From Papillibacter cinnamivorans DSM 12816 (GTDB lineage: Bacteria > Bacillota > Clostridia > Oscillospirales > Oscillospiraceae): DNA of 64,000 nt. The position numbers and the translations under genes were made by a program. The notes beneath the pieces were generated by a model, which was not told the origin of the DNA, searched no databases, and saw only the letters and a program-made list of their open reading frames with translations. Within the stretch, counting starts at the first letter, position 1. Each line of letters begins with the position of its first letter. The stretch spans positions 124,001 to 188,000 of the forward strand of contig NZ_FWXW01000001.1 of assembly GCF_900176335.1 (NCBI RefSeq). The letters are read 5' to 3'. Positions 42,716 through 52,057 of this stretch are shown in pieces.

Positions 42716-42987
42716 CCATGATACCCTCCTCCGGTAAAACCTCATCCACAGTATTGCCGGAGAAGGGGAGTATCATACTAGTTACTGTATTATTTTCCAC
42801 CTATTGTTATTTGGTATTATTTCCCTTGTTCATCCTGTGCCGGCAACTGGAAGAGACGGGGGAAACCTGTCCGAACCCGTCGTCTTTTCATGTTTCAGAT
42901 CGATTCATCAGACAAGCAGCAGGAAAATATACTGGTATACGGAAGGCAAACGGAGCCTCCCGGATTTGGATTGGGGCGGTGAAAATC

Positions 42988-43281
42988 ATGATTTGCAGAA
43001 TTGTCGATCTGCGCTGCAAGGAAGTGATCAACATCAGCGACGGCTGCCGTCTGGGCTTCGTCTGCGACGTGGATATTGACATAAGCTGCGGCCACGTCGT
43101 GGCCATTGTGGTGCCGGGTCCCTGCCGGTGGTTCGGCCTGTTCGGGAGAGGAGAGGACTTCGTCATTCCCTGGGACAATATCCGCCGTTTCGGAGACGAC
43201 ATCATACTGGTGGAGATCAGCTTTGAAAAGCATCCTCCGAGACCTCCCAGGGATCGGCGCAGGGGATTCTGGGGCTGGTGA
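42988..43281 (+). CDS. YlmC/YmxH family PRC-barrel sporulation protein
   Basis: A 97-residue PRC-barrel-like protein: ICRIVDLRCKEVINISDGCRLGFVCDVDIDISCGHVVAIVVPGP, then FGRGEDFVIPWDNIRRFGDDIILVEI. Members of the YlmC/YmxH family are small conserved proteins of spore formers whose precise role is not established. The ATG at 42988 follows ggggcggtg at six bases; an in-frame GTG at 42979 is an alternative. The C-terminus is Arg/Pro-rich. Divergent from sigG, which agrees with a sporulation connection. Confidence 0.88.
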   Translation: MICRIVDLRCKEVINISDGCRLGFVCDVDIDISCGHVVAIVVPGPCRWFGLFGRGEDFVIPWDNIRRFGDDIILVEISFEKHPPRPPRDRRRGFWGW

Positions 43282-43423
43282 GGTACATAAGGTGAAAGAA
43301 GCATACTTTGCGGCCCTTCGGAAACCGGTCCGAAAGGCCGCCTCTTTTTGACGATGCCCTCCGAATCCGCCGGTCTTGCACAGCGCAATGGTACAATCCC
43401 CCTTCGCGGCAATGAAAAAAGTC

Positions 43424-43452
43424 TTGCAAATCGGCATATCCTATGCTAGAAT
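43424..43452 (+). promoter_or_regulatory. SigA-type promoter for rpsB-tsf
   Basis: TTGCAA (43424-43429), a 17-base spacer, TAGAAT (43447-43452). The -10 is preceded by tatgc, giving an extended-like context. Confidence 0.7.
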
Positions 43453-43571
43453 ATCAGAGCATTACACACATCCCTTTGCGGAAGCATGCCTTCCGCAGCG
43501 GCCTTTCCGGTGCCCGCAAGGGTTGAAAGGCGCATGGGGTGGAGGGTAAAACCGAAGGAGGAAAAAAGTTT
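43453..43571 (+). promoter_or_regulatory. Structured rpsB mRNA leader
   Basis: The roughly 110-base leader contains the hairpin TGCGGAAG/CTTCCGCA (43477-43497) and a second stem GCCTTTC (43501-43507) with GAAAGGC (43525-43531), whose loop holds a nested GCCC/GGG pairing. It ends in the ribosome site gaaggagg. Ribosomal protein operons are often autoregulated through such leaders; binding by S2 here is inference. Confidence 0.5.
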
Positions 43572-44330
43572 ATGGCAGTAGTATCCATGAAACAGCTTCT
43601 GGAAGCCGGCGTCCATTTCGGACACCAGACCAGGAGATGGAACCCCAAGATGGCAACCTACATTTACACCGAGCGCAACGGGATCTACATCATTGATCTC
43701 CAGAAGACCGTCCGCAAGCTGGAAGAGGCGTACAACTTTGTCCGTCAGCTCTCCGCAAACGGCCAGAGCATCCTTTTCGTCGGCACCAAGAAGCAGGCGC
43801 AGGACGCCATCCGCGAAGAGGCCGAGCGCGTGGGCATGTACTTTGTGAACGCCCGCTGGCTGGGCGGAATGCTCACCAACTTCAAGACCATGCGGGGCAG
43901 AATCGACCGCCTCAATCAGCTGCGCAAGATGCAGGAAGACGGCACCTTCGACATGCTGCCCAAAAAAGAGGTCATCAAGCATCTGGGCGAGATCGCAAAG
44001 CTGGAGAAATATCTGGGCGGCGTGAAGAACATGAAGAAGCTCCCGGGCGCCCTGTTCATCGTGGACCCCCGCAAGGAGCGCAACGCCATCGCCGAAGCCC
44101 GCAAACTGGGCGTGCCCATTGTGGCCATTGTTGACACAAACTGCGATCCGGACGAGATCGACTATATTATCCCCGGCAATGACGACGCCATCCGCGCCAT
44201 CAAGCTCATCTCCTCCGTCATGGCCAACGCCGTGATGGAAGGACGTCAGGGTGAGGACGCCGAAGAGGCCGCCCAGGCGGAAGCCAAGGCGCCGGAGGCC
44301 GTCCCCGCGGCTGCGGAAAAGGCGGAATAA
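43572..44330 (+). CDS. rpsB: 30S ribosomal protein S2
   Basis: A structural protein of the small ribosomal subunit. The 252-residue protein shows the S2 start [27 protein letters not shown], then [31 protein letters not shown] and [32 protein letters not shown], with a typical acidic/Ala-rich tail. The ATG at 43572 lies after gaaggaggaaaaaagttt. tsf follows after 89 bases, the conserved order. Confidence 0.98.
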   Translation: MAVVSMKQLLEAGVHFGHQTRRWNPKMATYIYTERNGIYIIDLQKTVRKLEEAYNFVRQLSANGQSILFVGTKKQAQDAIREEAERVGMYFVNARWLGGMLTNFKTMRGRIDRLNQLRKMQEDGTFDMLPKKEVIKHLGEIAKLEKYLGGVKNMKKLPGALFIVDPRKERNAIAEARKLGVPIVAIVDTNCDPDEIDYIIPGNDDAIRAIKLISSVMANAVMEGRQGEDAEEAAQAEAKAPEAVPAAAEKAE

Positions 44331-44340
44331 TCCGAAAGAG

Positions 44341-44377
44341 CAGACTGCGCCCGCCGGAGCGGCGGGCGCGCTGTCTG
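44341..44377 (+). other. Hairpin between rpsB and tsf
   Basis: CAGAC...GTCTG encloses GCGCCCGCCG/CGGCGGGCGC with a gag loop. No T tract follows, so it is more likely an attenuator or processing element than a terminator. Confidence 0.6.
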
Positions 44378-44419
44378 TGGACAAATGAAACCGGTAAATA
44401 AAATAGGAGGGTATCAGTT

Positions 44420-45334
44420 ATGGCATTTACCGCAAAAGATGTTCAGACCCTGCGCGAAATGACGGGCGTCGGCATGATGGACTGCAAAAAGGCCCTTGCC
44501 GCTTCCGACGGCGATATGGAAAAAGCGGTGGAGTTCCTCCGTGAAAAAGGATTGGCCGCGGCCCAGAAAAAGGCCGGCCGGATCGCCGCCGAGGGCGTTG
44601 TGGAAGCCATTGTGGATAAAAACGGCGTGGGCGCCGTCGTGGAGGTCAACAGCGAAACCGACTTCGTTGCTAAAAACGAAAGCTTCCGCCAGTTTGTCTC
44701 CGATATTGCCGCCGTGGTAGCCGAAAAGGACCCCGCGGATCTGGACGCCCTCATGGCGCTCCCGTATCCCGGAAGCGACAAGACCATCACCGAGATGCAG
44801 CAGGAAAAGGTCCTGGTCATCGGCGAAAACATCAAGATCCGCCGCTTCGCCAGGTATGCCACGGGCTATAACGTGGCTTACGTTCACATGGGCGGCCGCA
44901 TCGGCGTCATCGTGAATATGGAAGTCTCCGGCAGCCTGAAGGATAATCCCGCCGTCCATGAGCTCGGCAAGGATATCTGCATGCAGATCGCCGCCATGCG
45001 CCCCCTGTATCTGGACAGCACCGCCGTTCCCGCCGACACGGTGGAGAGCGAAAAGCACATCCTCATGGAGCAGGTCATGCAGGAGGGCAAGCCCGCCCAG
45101 GTGGCCGAGAAGATCGTGGCCGGCCGTATCAATAAGTTTTTTGAAGAAGTCTGCCTCATGAACCAGGCCTTCGTCAAGGAAAACAAGATCACGGTGGAAA
45201 AGCACGTGCAGCAGGTCGCCAAGGAACTGGGCGGCTCCATCGCCGTCAAGGCTTTCACCCGCTATGAAAAGGGCGAGGGCATTGAAAAGAAGTCCTGTAA
45301 CTTCGCCGAAGAAGTCGCCGGCATGGTGAAATAA
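44420..45334 (+). CDS. tsf: Elongation factor Ts
   Basis: The guanine-nucleotide exchange factor for EF-Tu. The 304-residue protein has the N-terminal UBA-like domain (VQTLREMTGVGMMDCKKALAASDGDMEKAVEFLREKG), the core motif EVNSETDFVAKNE, and the C-terminal subdomain with YIHM-like AYVHMGGRIGVIV, AAMRPLYLD and IMEQVMQEGKP-type sequences. The ATG follows aggagggtatcagtt. It is the second gene of the rpsB operon and is closed by a strong terminator. Confidence 0.98.
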   Translation: MAFTAKDVQTLREMTGVGMMDCKKALAASDGDMEKAVEFLREKGLAAAQKKAGRIAAEGVVEAIVDKNGVGAVVEVNSETDFVAKNESFRQFVSDIAAVVAEKDPADLDALMALPYPGSDKTITEMQQEKVLVIGENIKIRRFARYATGYNVAYVHMGGRIGVIVNMEVSGSLKDNPAVHELGKDICMQIAAMRPLYLDSTAVPADTVESEKHILMEQVMQEGKPAQVAEKIVAGRINKFFEEVCLMNQAFVKENKITVEKHVQQVAKELGGSIAVKAFTRYEKGEGIEKKSCNFAEEVAGMVK

Positions 45335-45345
45335 GATAAACCGCA

Positions 45346-45385
45346 GATAAAAAAGGAGCCGGGAATTCCCGGTTCCTTTTTTATC
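45346..45385. terminator. Terminator after tsf
   Basis: Arms GATAAAAAAGGAGCCGGG and CCCGGTTCCTTTTTTATC with one mismatch and a 4-base loop. The 250-base gap that follows (to 45633) shows only a short GC-rich hairpin and an AT-rich region before pyrH. Confidence 0.9.
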
Positions 45386-45633
45386 TCTTCATTGCTGACA
45401 GCAGAAAGAACAAAGTAACCACGCCTCCGGCGCGGGTTTTTCCTTCCTGTACAATTCTCTTGTATCACTTTCCTGAACATCCTGCGCCGGAGGGCGCAGA
45501 CTGCGTTCAGGTTCATCGAAAATCGCCAATAAAAGAAAAACATTGCCAATTCCGCGCATTACCCTCTTTCCAAATGGAGCAACTTATATTAGAATAGGGA
45601 AGGTAACGCAATAAACTCGTGAGGAGCTGGAAT

Positions 45634-46353
45634 ATGGCAAAGCCGCAGTATAAGCGAGTTCTGCTGAAAATCAGCGGAGAAGCCCTGGCCGGAGACGGCC
45701 GCAGGGGCCTTGATTTTGAAGTGATGGGACAAGTATGCGACGTCGTGCGCCGCTGTATCGAGGAGGGCGTCCAGGTGGGCATCGTCGTCGGGGGAGGCAA
45801 CTTCTGGCGCGGCGTCAAGGACGGAGGCGGCAAGATGGACCGCTCCCGTGCCGACCACATGGGGATGCTGGCAACGGTTATCAACTGCCTTGCCCTGGCG
45901 GACGTCCTGGAACAGAAGGGCGTGGACGTCCGGGTTCAGACCGCCATCGAAATGCGCGCCATCGCAGAACCTTATGTCCGCTTGAAAGCCATACATCATC
46001 TGGAAAAGGGAAGAGTGGTCATCTTCGGCTGCGGGACCGGCAACCCCTTCTTTTCCACCGACACCGCAGCCGTCCTGCGCGCCGCGGAAATCGACGCGGA
46101 TGTGATCCTTCTTGCCAAGAATATAGACGGGGTTTACGACTCCGATCCCCATGTAAATCCCAACGCGAAGAAATTCGACATTATCACCTATGACGACGTT
46201 CTGGCCCGGCACCTTGAGGTGATGGATTCCACCGCCACATCGCTGTCCATGGACAACAAAATTCCCGTGATCCTCTTTGCCCTCAAGGATCCTGAGAACA
46301 TCCTCCGTGTTATAAGCGGGGAAAAAATTGGTACAATAGTGAAGGGAGACTGA
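45634..46353 (+). CDS. pyrH: UMP kinase
   Basis: Phosphorylates UMP to UDP; the bacterial amino-acid-kinase-fold type. The 239-residue protein shows [51 protein letters not shown] and [19 protein letters not shown]. The ATG at 45634 is preceded by tgaggagctgga. It is directly followed by frr (one base between stop and ATG), the usual order, opening the run that continues to polC. Confidence 0.97.
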   Translation: MAKPQYKRVLLKISGEALAGDGRRGLDFEVMGQVCDVVRRCIEEGVQVGIVVGGGNFWRGVKDGGGKMDRSRADHMGMLATVINCLALADVLEQKGVDVRVQTAIEMRAIAEPYVRLKAIHHLEKGRVVIFGCGTGNPFFSTDTAAVLRAAEIDADVILLAKNIDGVYDSDPHVNPNAKKFDIITYDDVLARHLEVMDSTATSLSMDNKIPVILFALKDPENILRVISGEKIGTIVKGD

Positions 46354-46354
46354 A

Positions 46355-46912
46355 ATGATGAAAGAAGCCTATAAGGAATATTCCGACAAAATGCAGAAAA
46401 CCATCGAGGTTGTGGGCAATGAGTTTGCCGGTGTCCGGGCAGGCCGGGCCAACGCATCCGTTCTGGCCCGCATCATGGTGGACTATTACGGCGCGCCCAC
46501 TCCCATCTCCCAGGTGGCCACTGTTTCCTCGCCCGATCCCCGCACCCTGATGATTCAGCCCTGGGATGGGAGCCTGACGAAAGCCATCGAAAAGGCGATC
46601 CTCACCTCCGATTTAGGCATCAATCCCCAGAACGACGGCAAGGTGATCCGCCTGGCTTTCCCGCAGCTTACGGAAGAGCGCCGCAAGGACCTGATCCGCC
46701 AGGTTCGCAAATACGCGGAAAACGGTAAGGTGGCCATCCGTAACATCCGGCGGGACGCCGTGGAGGCTTTTAAAGAGCAGAAGAAGAAGTCCGAAATCAC
46801 CGAGGACGACCTAAAATCCGCGGAAAAGGACATGCAGGACCTGACCGACAAGAGCTGCAAGGATATCGATGCGCTCCTTGCCAAAAAGGAAAACGAGCTC
46901 ATGGAGCTTTGA
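46355..46912 (+). CDS. frr: Ribosome recycling factor
   Basis: Splits post-termination ribosomes together with EF-G. The 185-residue protein shows the RRF pattern EFAGVRAGRANASVLARIMVDYYG, TPISQVATVSSPDPRTLMIQPWD, LGINPQNDGKVIRLAFPQLTEERRKDL and VAIRNIRRDA. The ATG at 46355 (or the adjacent 46358) uses gaaggga at the end of pyrH, indicating translational coupling. Confidence 0.98.
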   Translation: MMKEAYKEYSDKMQKTIEVVGNEFAGVRAGRANASVLARIMVDYYGAPTPISQVATVSSPDPRTLMIQPWDGSLTKAIEKAILTSDLGINPQNDGKVIRLAFPQLTEERRKDLIRQVRKYAENGKVAIRNIRRDAVEAFKEQKKKSEITEDDLKSAEKDMQDLTDKSCKDIDALLAKKENELMEL

Positions 46913-47000
46913 GGCGCCGCGAAACGGGCTTATGCGCCCCTTCGCACGTTTTTTCGCCTCCATCCGCTCCGCGGGCACAGAACAAAAGTTGGTATAGAAT

Positions 47001-47750
47001 ATGACGCTGTTTCATAGCAAAAAGAAAAGTACGGCGGGGACGGGGGATTTTAACCGCCTGCCCCGCCATATCGCTATCATCATGGACGGAAACGGACGCT
47101 GGGCTCAGCGACGGGGTCTGCCCCGGACCGCGGGACACGCCGCCGGAGCCGAGGCCTTTCGCACCATTGCCACCTACTGCAGGGATATCGGCCTTCCGTA
47201 TCTCACCGTTTATGCCTTTTCCACCGAGAACTGGTCCCGTCCGCCCGAGGAAGTGGCCGCCATCATGAGGCTTCTCGAGAAGTACCTGGCCGAGGCTATA
47301 GAAAAGATGGAGCGGGAGAACATGCGTCTTCGCATCCTGGGAGACCTGACTCCGCTTGCTCCCGAGTTCCGGGACCTGGTGACCAGAACCAACCGGATTT
47401 CCGAAACACTGCACGATTTTCAGGCCAACATCTGCCTCAATTACGGCGGCAGAGATGAAATTTTGAAGGCGGCTTCCGTCTTCGCGTCCGAATGTCTGGA
47501 AGGGAAGCGCTCCCCCTCGTCCCTCACACCGGAGCTTTTTTCCTCGTATCTCACCACCGCCGGCCTTCCGGATCCGGATCTTATCATCCGGCCCAGCGGC
47601 GAGATCCGCGTTTCCAACTTCCTTCTTTGGCAGTCCGCCTATGCGGAGTATTACTTCACCGATACGCTCTGGCCCGACTTTGGAAAGGAAGAGCTGAACC
47701 GCGCGATCGCCGACTTTCAAGGGCGTTCCCGGAGATTCGGAGGGATTTGA
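47001..47750 (+). CDS. uppS: Isoprenyl transferase (undecaprenyl diphosphate synthase)
   Basis: Cis-prenyltransferase building the C55 lipid carrier from farnesyl and isopentenyl diphosphates. The 249-residue protein shows HIAIIMDGNGRWAQRRGLPRTAGHAAG (catalytic Asp near residue 28), YAFSTENWSRPPEEV, NICLNYGGRDEI and the C-terminal PDLIIRPSGEIRVSNFLLWQSAYAEYYF. The upstream region ends in tggtatagaat with no strong ribosome site. It is followed without a gap by cdsA. Uses isoprenoids supplied by dxr and ispG further down the same cluster. Confidence 0.97.
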   Translation: MTLFHSKKKSTAGTGDFNRLPRHIAIIMDGNGRWAQRRGLPRTAGHAAGAEAFRTIATYCRDIGLPYLTVYAFSTENWSRPPEEVAAIMRLLEKYLAEAIEKMERENMRLRILGDLTPLAPEFRDLVTRTNRISETLHDFQANICLNYGGRDEILKAASVFASECLEGKRSPSSLTPELFSSYLTTAGLPDPDLIIRPSGEIRVSNFLLWQSAYAEYYFTDTLWPDFGKEELNRAIADFQGRSRRFGGI

Positions 47751-48563
47751 TTGGTTACAAGAGTGATCGTGGCTGCGATTTTTATACCTATTATTCTTGC
47801 GGTTGTGCTTTTATTGCCCCCCGTCGCCCTCAGTATCAGCTTTGCCGTTCTTTCCGCCATCGGGGTATATGAGCTGATCTGGTCCACAGGGCTTTTAAAG
47901 CACCCGCGTCTTGTGGTTTATGCCGTCGTCTTCGCGGCTCTCGTGCCGGTGTGGGCGTTTTTCGGTTCCCGTCCGGAACCCGCCGCGGCGGCGCTCTTCC
48001 TCTTTGTGTTCGTGCTTTTTCTGGAGGCCATGTTCGGCCGGCACGCAACCTTTTCCCAGATCGCCGGCGTCTTTTTTGCCTGTGTGGTCATCCCGTTTTT
48101 CTTTTCCTCTTTCGTCCGTGTGGGACTGCTGCCCCTGGGGCGGATCTACGCCGTCATGATCTTTCTCTTTCCCTTTGCCAGCGATGCCGGGGGATACTTT
48201 GTGGGCATGCGCTTCGGCCGCCGGAAACTCGCTCCCGGCATCAGCCCCCACAAGACCGTGGAAGGCTCCATCGGCTGCTTTATCGGTTCGGTAGTCTGCA
48301 CCGTCATTTTTGGGCTCATCCTGACCCAGGTCTTCTCATATACTGTGAGATATGGCGTGCTGATTCTCTACGCCATTCTGGGAAGCGCGGTTTCCCAGCT
48401 GGGGGATCTGGCTTTTTCCTTCATCAAACGGGAATTCGGGCTCAAGGATTTCGGAAAGCTCTTCCCCGGGCATGGCGGCGTCCTGGACCGGTTCGACAGC
48501 GTGCTGTTCGCGGCGCCCCTTCTGGAGATCCTCTACCGCGTCCTGCCCGCCATAGGCAGCTGA
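47751..48563 (+). CDS. cdsA: Phosphatidate cytidylyltransferase
   Basis: Makes CDP-diacylglycerol for phospholipid synthesis. The 270-residue polytopic protein has about eight membrane helices and the CdsA signatures PFASDAGGYFVGMRFG, GISPHKTVEGSIGCFIGS and the C-terminal SFIKREFGLKDFGKLFPGHGGVLDRFDS. The start is TTG at 47751, the codon immediately after the uppS stop; its ribosome site lies inside uppS (cggagggat). The gene order uppS-cdsA-dxr-rseP is conserved in Firmicutes. Confidence 0.96.
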   Translation: MVTRVIVAAIFIPIILAVVLLLPPVALSISFAVLSAIGVYELIWSTGLLKHPRLVVYAVVFAALVPVWAFFGSRPEPAAAALFLFVFVLFLEAMFGRHATFSQIAGVFFACVVIPFFFSSFVRVGLLPLGRIYAVMIFLFPFASDAGGYFVGMRFGRRKLAPGISPHKTVEGSIGCFIGSVVCTVIFGLILTQVFSYTVRYGVLILYAILGSAVSQLGDLAFSFIKREFGLKDFGKLFPGHGGVLDRFDSVLFAAPLLEILYRVLPAIGS

Positions 48564-48680
48564 TTTCGTTTTACGATTCTGCGATACCCTCTGAATTCAA
48601 AAGATTAAAGCGCGCCGCGCGCTGAAACCGCGGTCTCCCCGGCATATGCGCGGGATGCGCCGGGGCGTATGGAGTTTGCC

Positions 48681-49826
48681 ATGACCAAAGCCCTTGCCCT
48701 GCTGGGCTCCACCGGCTCCATCGGCCGCCAGGCCCTGGAGATCGCGGAGTATCTTCGCCTCCCTGTCCTGTCTTTGTCCGCCCATCGGAATATCGGCCTT
48801 CTGGAGGAGCAGGCGCGCCGCTTTCATCCCGCTCTCGTCGCCGTTTCCGACGAAGCCGCGGCAGGCGACCTGAAAATCCGCCTGGCGGATACGGGCATCC
48901 GGGTGGTATCCGGCCCGGAAGGCGTTATAGAAGCCGCCTGCGTACCCGGGGCGGACACGGTGCTCACCGCTGTGGTGGGCTTTGCGGGGCTCCGGCCCAC
49001 CCTGGCCGCCGTGAAAGAGGGAAGACGCATCGCCCTTGCCAACAAAGAAACCCTGGTGGGCGCGGGAGAACTGGTGATGCGCGCGGTCCGTGAGGCTTCC
49101 GCTTCTCTTCTCCCCGTGGACTCGGAGCACTCGGCCATCTTTCAGTGCCTGGAGAGCTGCCGCGACAGGGGAGAGGTAAAACGCATCCTTCTCACCGCGT
49201 CGGGAGGCCCTTTTTTCGGTTATTCCAGGGACGCTTTATCCCGTGTGACCCCGGCCGACGCCCTGCGCCACCCCAATTGGCACATGGGACCCAAAATCAC
49301 GGTGGACTCCGCCACCCTTATGAACAAGGGCCTGGAGTTCATCGAGGCCATGCACCTGTTTTCTCTGCCGCCGGAGAAGATAACCATCCTAGTCCACCGG
49401 GAGAGCGTCATTCACTCCATGGTGGAGTTCGTGGACGGAGCGGTCCTTGCCCAGCTGGGCGCTCCCGACATGCGCCTTCCCATCCAGTATGCCCTCACCT
49501 GGCCTCATCGGCTGCCTTCCCCCGCAAATCCTTTGGATTTCAGTGCCTGCCCGTCCCTCAGCTTCGGTAAACCCGATGCTGAAACCTTCCGCTGCCTCGC
49601 CCTGGCCATGGAGGCCGCCAAGCGGGGCGGGACCGCCGGCGCGGTCCTCAGCGGAGCCAACGAGGAAGCCGTGGAGCTTTTCCTGGCCGGCAGAATCCCC
49701 TTCCTCCGCATTGAGGAGCTGGTGGAAACCGCCCTTCGCAGCGTGGGACACGTCTCCGCTCCCTCTCTGGAGGAAATCCTGGAGGCGGACCGGGAAGCCC
49801 GCCTCTGCGTCCGTAAAAGTCAGTAA
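48681..49826 (+). CDS. dxr: 1-deoxy-D-xylulose 5-phosphate reductoisomerase
   Basis: First committed step of the MEP isoprenoid pathway: NADPH-dependent conversion of DXP to MEP. The 381-residue protein shows ALLGSTGSIGRQALEIAE (NADPH loop), ANKETLVGAGELV, PVDSEHSAIFQCLE (metal-binding region), SGGPFFGYSRDAL, HPNWHMGPKITVDSATLMNKGLEFIEA and VHRESVIHSMVEF. I chose ATG 48681 (ggag six bases upstream) rather than 48669. ispG, a later step, is two genes downstream. Confidence 0.97.
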   Translation: MTKALALLGSTGSIGRQALEIAEYLRLPVLSLSAHRNIGLLEEQARRFHPALVAVSDEAAAGDLKIRLADTGIRVVSGPEGVIEAACVPGADTVLTAVVGFAGLRPTLAAVKEGRRIALANKETLVGAGELVMRAVREASASLLPVDSEHSAIFQCLESCRDRGEVKRILLTASGGPFFGYSRDALSRVTPADALRHPNWHMGPKITVDSATLMNKGLEFIEAMHLFSLPPEKITILVHRESVIHSMVEFVDGAVLAQLGAPDMRLPIQYALTWPHRLPSPANPLDFSACPSLSFGKPDAETFRCLALAMEAAKRGGTAGAVLSGANEEAVELFLAGRIPFLRIEELVETALRSVGHVSAPSLEEILEADREARLCVRKSQ

Positions 49827-49889
49827 CCTGTCCCCGGAAGGAAGGCGCCCCGCGCCCCCTCCGGCCCATCTGTATCTTGAGGTGATTAT

Positions 49890-50960
49890 TTGTCCGCTTT
49901 TTATATTATCATCGCGATTCTGATCTTCAGCATCCTCATTGCCGTTCACGAATGGGGGCACTTTATCAGCGCCAAGCTCCTGGGCGTGCAGGTCAACGAG
50001 TTTTCCATCGGCATGGGCCCCGCCCTGTTCAAGCGCCAGCGGGGGGAGACCCTGTACTCCCTGCGCGCCCTTCCCATCGGGGGTTACTGCGCCATGGAGG
50101 GGGAGGCCGAGGAGTCCGACAACCCCAGGTCCCTCACCGAGCAGCCCTTCTGGAAAAAATTCATCATCTTTGTCGCCGGTTCCTTTATGAATTTTTTCCT
50201 GGGGTTTCTCATCGTACTTCTGCTCTTTACCCAGGCGCAGGCTTACAACGTCCCGGTGATCGACAGCTTAATGACTGGCTTCCCCCAGGAGCTTCAGGGG
50301 GAAAACGGCCTTATGCCCGGCGACAGGCTGGTGAAGATTAACGGAGAAAATATCTATATTTACAGCGACGTGGCCCTCCTCCTCTCCCGGGGGGAAGGGA
50401 AGAACTACGACCTGGTGATCGACCGCGGCGGGAAAACCGTCGTCCTGAACGATTTCCCCCTGGCCCGCCGGGAATACGTGGTGGATGGGGAAACAGCGAT
50501 GAAATTCGGTCTTGTCTTCGGCTATGAGGAGGCAACTCCCCTGGGCCGCCTGAAGCAGGCCTGGTTCAACTCCGTGGATTTCGTGCGCATGGTGCGTATG
50601 GGCCTCACCGATGTAATCACCGGCGCGGCTTCGGTGAACAGTCTCTCCGGCCCCGTTGGCATCGTCACCGCCATTTCCGACGTGGGAGAGCAGTCCGCCT
50701 CCGCTCTGGACGCCTTTTATTCCATCGCCTATCTCATGTCCCTCATCGCCGTGAACCTGGCCGTGGTAAACATGCTGCCCTTCCCGGCCCTGGACGGCGG
50801 CCGGATCCTGTATGCCGCCGTCGCTTCCGTCATCACGGTGTTTACGAGAAGAAAGCCCAATCCCAAAATAGAGGCCTATGTCAACATGGCGGGCTTTGCC
50901 CTTCTGATTCTGCTCATCGTTTTTGTGACCTACAGCGATATCACAAAGCTGGCGTCCTGA
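49890..50960 (+). CDS. rseP: Site-2 membrane metalloprotease RseP family (M50)
   Basis: An intramembrane zinc protease that performs regulated cleavage of anti-sigma factors or signal-peptide remnants. The 356-residue protein has the active-site helix IAVHEWGHFISAKLLG (HExxH, His20-Glu21-His24). One PDZ domain (about residues 105-190, LMPGDRLVKINGENIY) follows. The third ligand region near the C-terminus is NMLPFPALDGGRIL. The start is TTG 49890 with gaggtgatt upstream. It is placed between dxr and ispG as in other Clostridia. In spore formers, relatives of this fold also process sporulation factors. Confidence 0.95.
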   Translation: MSAFYIIIAILIFSILIAVHEWGHFISAKLLGVQVNEFSIGMGPALFKRQRGETLYSLRALPIGGYCAMEGEAEESDNPRSLTEQPFWKKFIIFVAGSFMNFFLGFLIVLLLFTQAQAYNVPVIDSLMTGFPQELQGENGLMPGDRLVKINGENIYIYSDVALLLSRGEGKNYDLVIDRGGKTVVLNDFPLARREYVVDGETAMKFGLVFGYEEATPLGRLKQAWFNSVDFVRMVRMGLTDVITGAASVNSLSGPVGIVTAISDVGEQSASALDAFYSIAYLMSLIAVNLAVVNMLPFPALDGGRILYAAVASVITVFTRRKPNPKIEAYVNMAGFALLILLIVFVTYSDITKLAS

Positions 50961-50998
50961 GCCCATTGGCCGCCGGCCCAAATCACGCGGAGGTGCAT

Positions 50999-52057
50999 AT
51001 GACAAAGAGGATCATCGTAGGGGGCGTTCCCATCGGAGGCGGCGCCCCCGTTTCCATACAGTCCATGACCAACACCCGCACGTCGGACGTCTCCGCCACG
51101 GTGGAACAGATCCGGCGCCTTGCTGCCGCGGGCTGCCACATCGTGCGCCTCGCGGTGCCCGACGCCGCCTCCGCCGAGGTAATCGGGGAAATCAAGCGCC
51201 AGGTGTCCGTTCCCCTGGTGGCGGACATCCACTTCGACTACCGGCTGGCCCTTATGGCGGCGGAGCGGGGGATCGACAAGATCCGCATCAATCCCGGGAA
51301 CATCGGCGGGGAAGACCGGGTCCGCCAGGTGGCCGAGGCCTGCAAAAGCCGCGGCATCCCCATCCGCATCGGCATCAACGGCGGCTCGCTGGAAAAGAGC
51401 CTTCTGACAAAATATGGGGGCCTCACCGCCGAGGCCATGGTGGAAAGCGCCATGGGCCATATCGGGCTGCTCAACCGGTATGGCTTCGACGATATCTGCG
51501 TCTCCCTGAAGGCCTCCTCCGTCCCTCTCACCGTGGAGGCCTGCCGCCTCATGGCGGAGAAAACGGATTATCCCCTCCACCTGGGGGTCACCGAGGCGGG
51601 CACCGAGTACATGGGTACCGTCAAGTCCGCCGTGGGCATCGGAAGTCTTTTGCTGCTGGGCATCGGGGACACCATACGGGTCTCCCTCACCGCCGATCCC
51701 GTCCGGGAGGTATACGCCGCCAGGGCCATCCTGAAAGCGGCCGGACGTCTCCGGGAGGGGGCCGAGATCATCTCCTGCCCCACCTGCGGGCGCACCCGTA
51801 TCGACCTCATCGGCCTTGCCGGGGAGGTGGAGCGCCGCCTCGCGGACTACAAAGGGAATATCACCGTGGCGGTGATGGGCTGCGCGGTGAACGGGCCTGG
51901 GGAGGCCTCCGCGGCCGACGTGGGGATCGCCGGGGGAGACGGGGTGGGCCTCATCTTCCGCCGGGGGGAGATCCTCCGGAAGGTGCCCCAGGACCGCCTG
52001 GTGGACGAGCTGATGCTGGAAATCCGAAAGCTGGAGGAGTCAAAGCAGGATGAATAA
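50999..52057 (+). CDS. ispG: 4-hydroxy-3-methylbut-2-en-1-yl diphosphate synthase
   Basis: A 4Fe-4S enzyme that reduces MEcPP to HMBPP in the MEP pathway. The 352-residue protein shows VPIGGGAPVSIQSMTNT, VADIHFDYRLAL, IRINPGNIG, GVTEAG and the cluster ligands in ISCPTCGRTRIDL (near residue 260) and VAVMGCAVNGPGEA. The ATG at 50999 follows cggaggtgc. It overlaps polC by 8 bases, so translation is probably coupled. Confidence 0.97.
   Translation: MTKRIIVGGVPIGGGAPVSIQSMTNTRTSDVSATVEQIRRLAAAGCHIVRLAVPDAASAEVIGEIKRQVSVPLVADIHFDYRLALMAAERGIDKIRINPGNIGGEDRVRQVAEACKSRGIPIRIGINGGSLEKSLLTKYGGLTAEAMVESAMGHIGLLNRYGFDDICVSLKASSVPLTVEACRLMAEKTDYPLHLGVTEAGTEYMGTVKSAVGIGSLLLLGIGDTIRVSLTADPVREVYAARAILKAAGRLREGAEIISCPTCGRTRIDLIGLAGEVERRLADYKGNITVAVMGCAVNGPGEASAADVGIAGGDGVGLIFRRGEILRKVPQDRLVDELMLEIRKLEESKQDE

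Noticed and set aside
43530-43560. T-box-like ggggtggagggtaaaacc near rpsB
   Set aside because: The match is partial and lies directly on the ribosome-binding region, with no terminator/antiterminator pair and no synthetase gene downstream.
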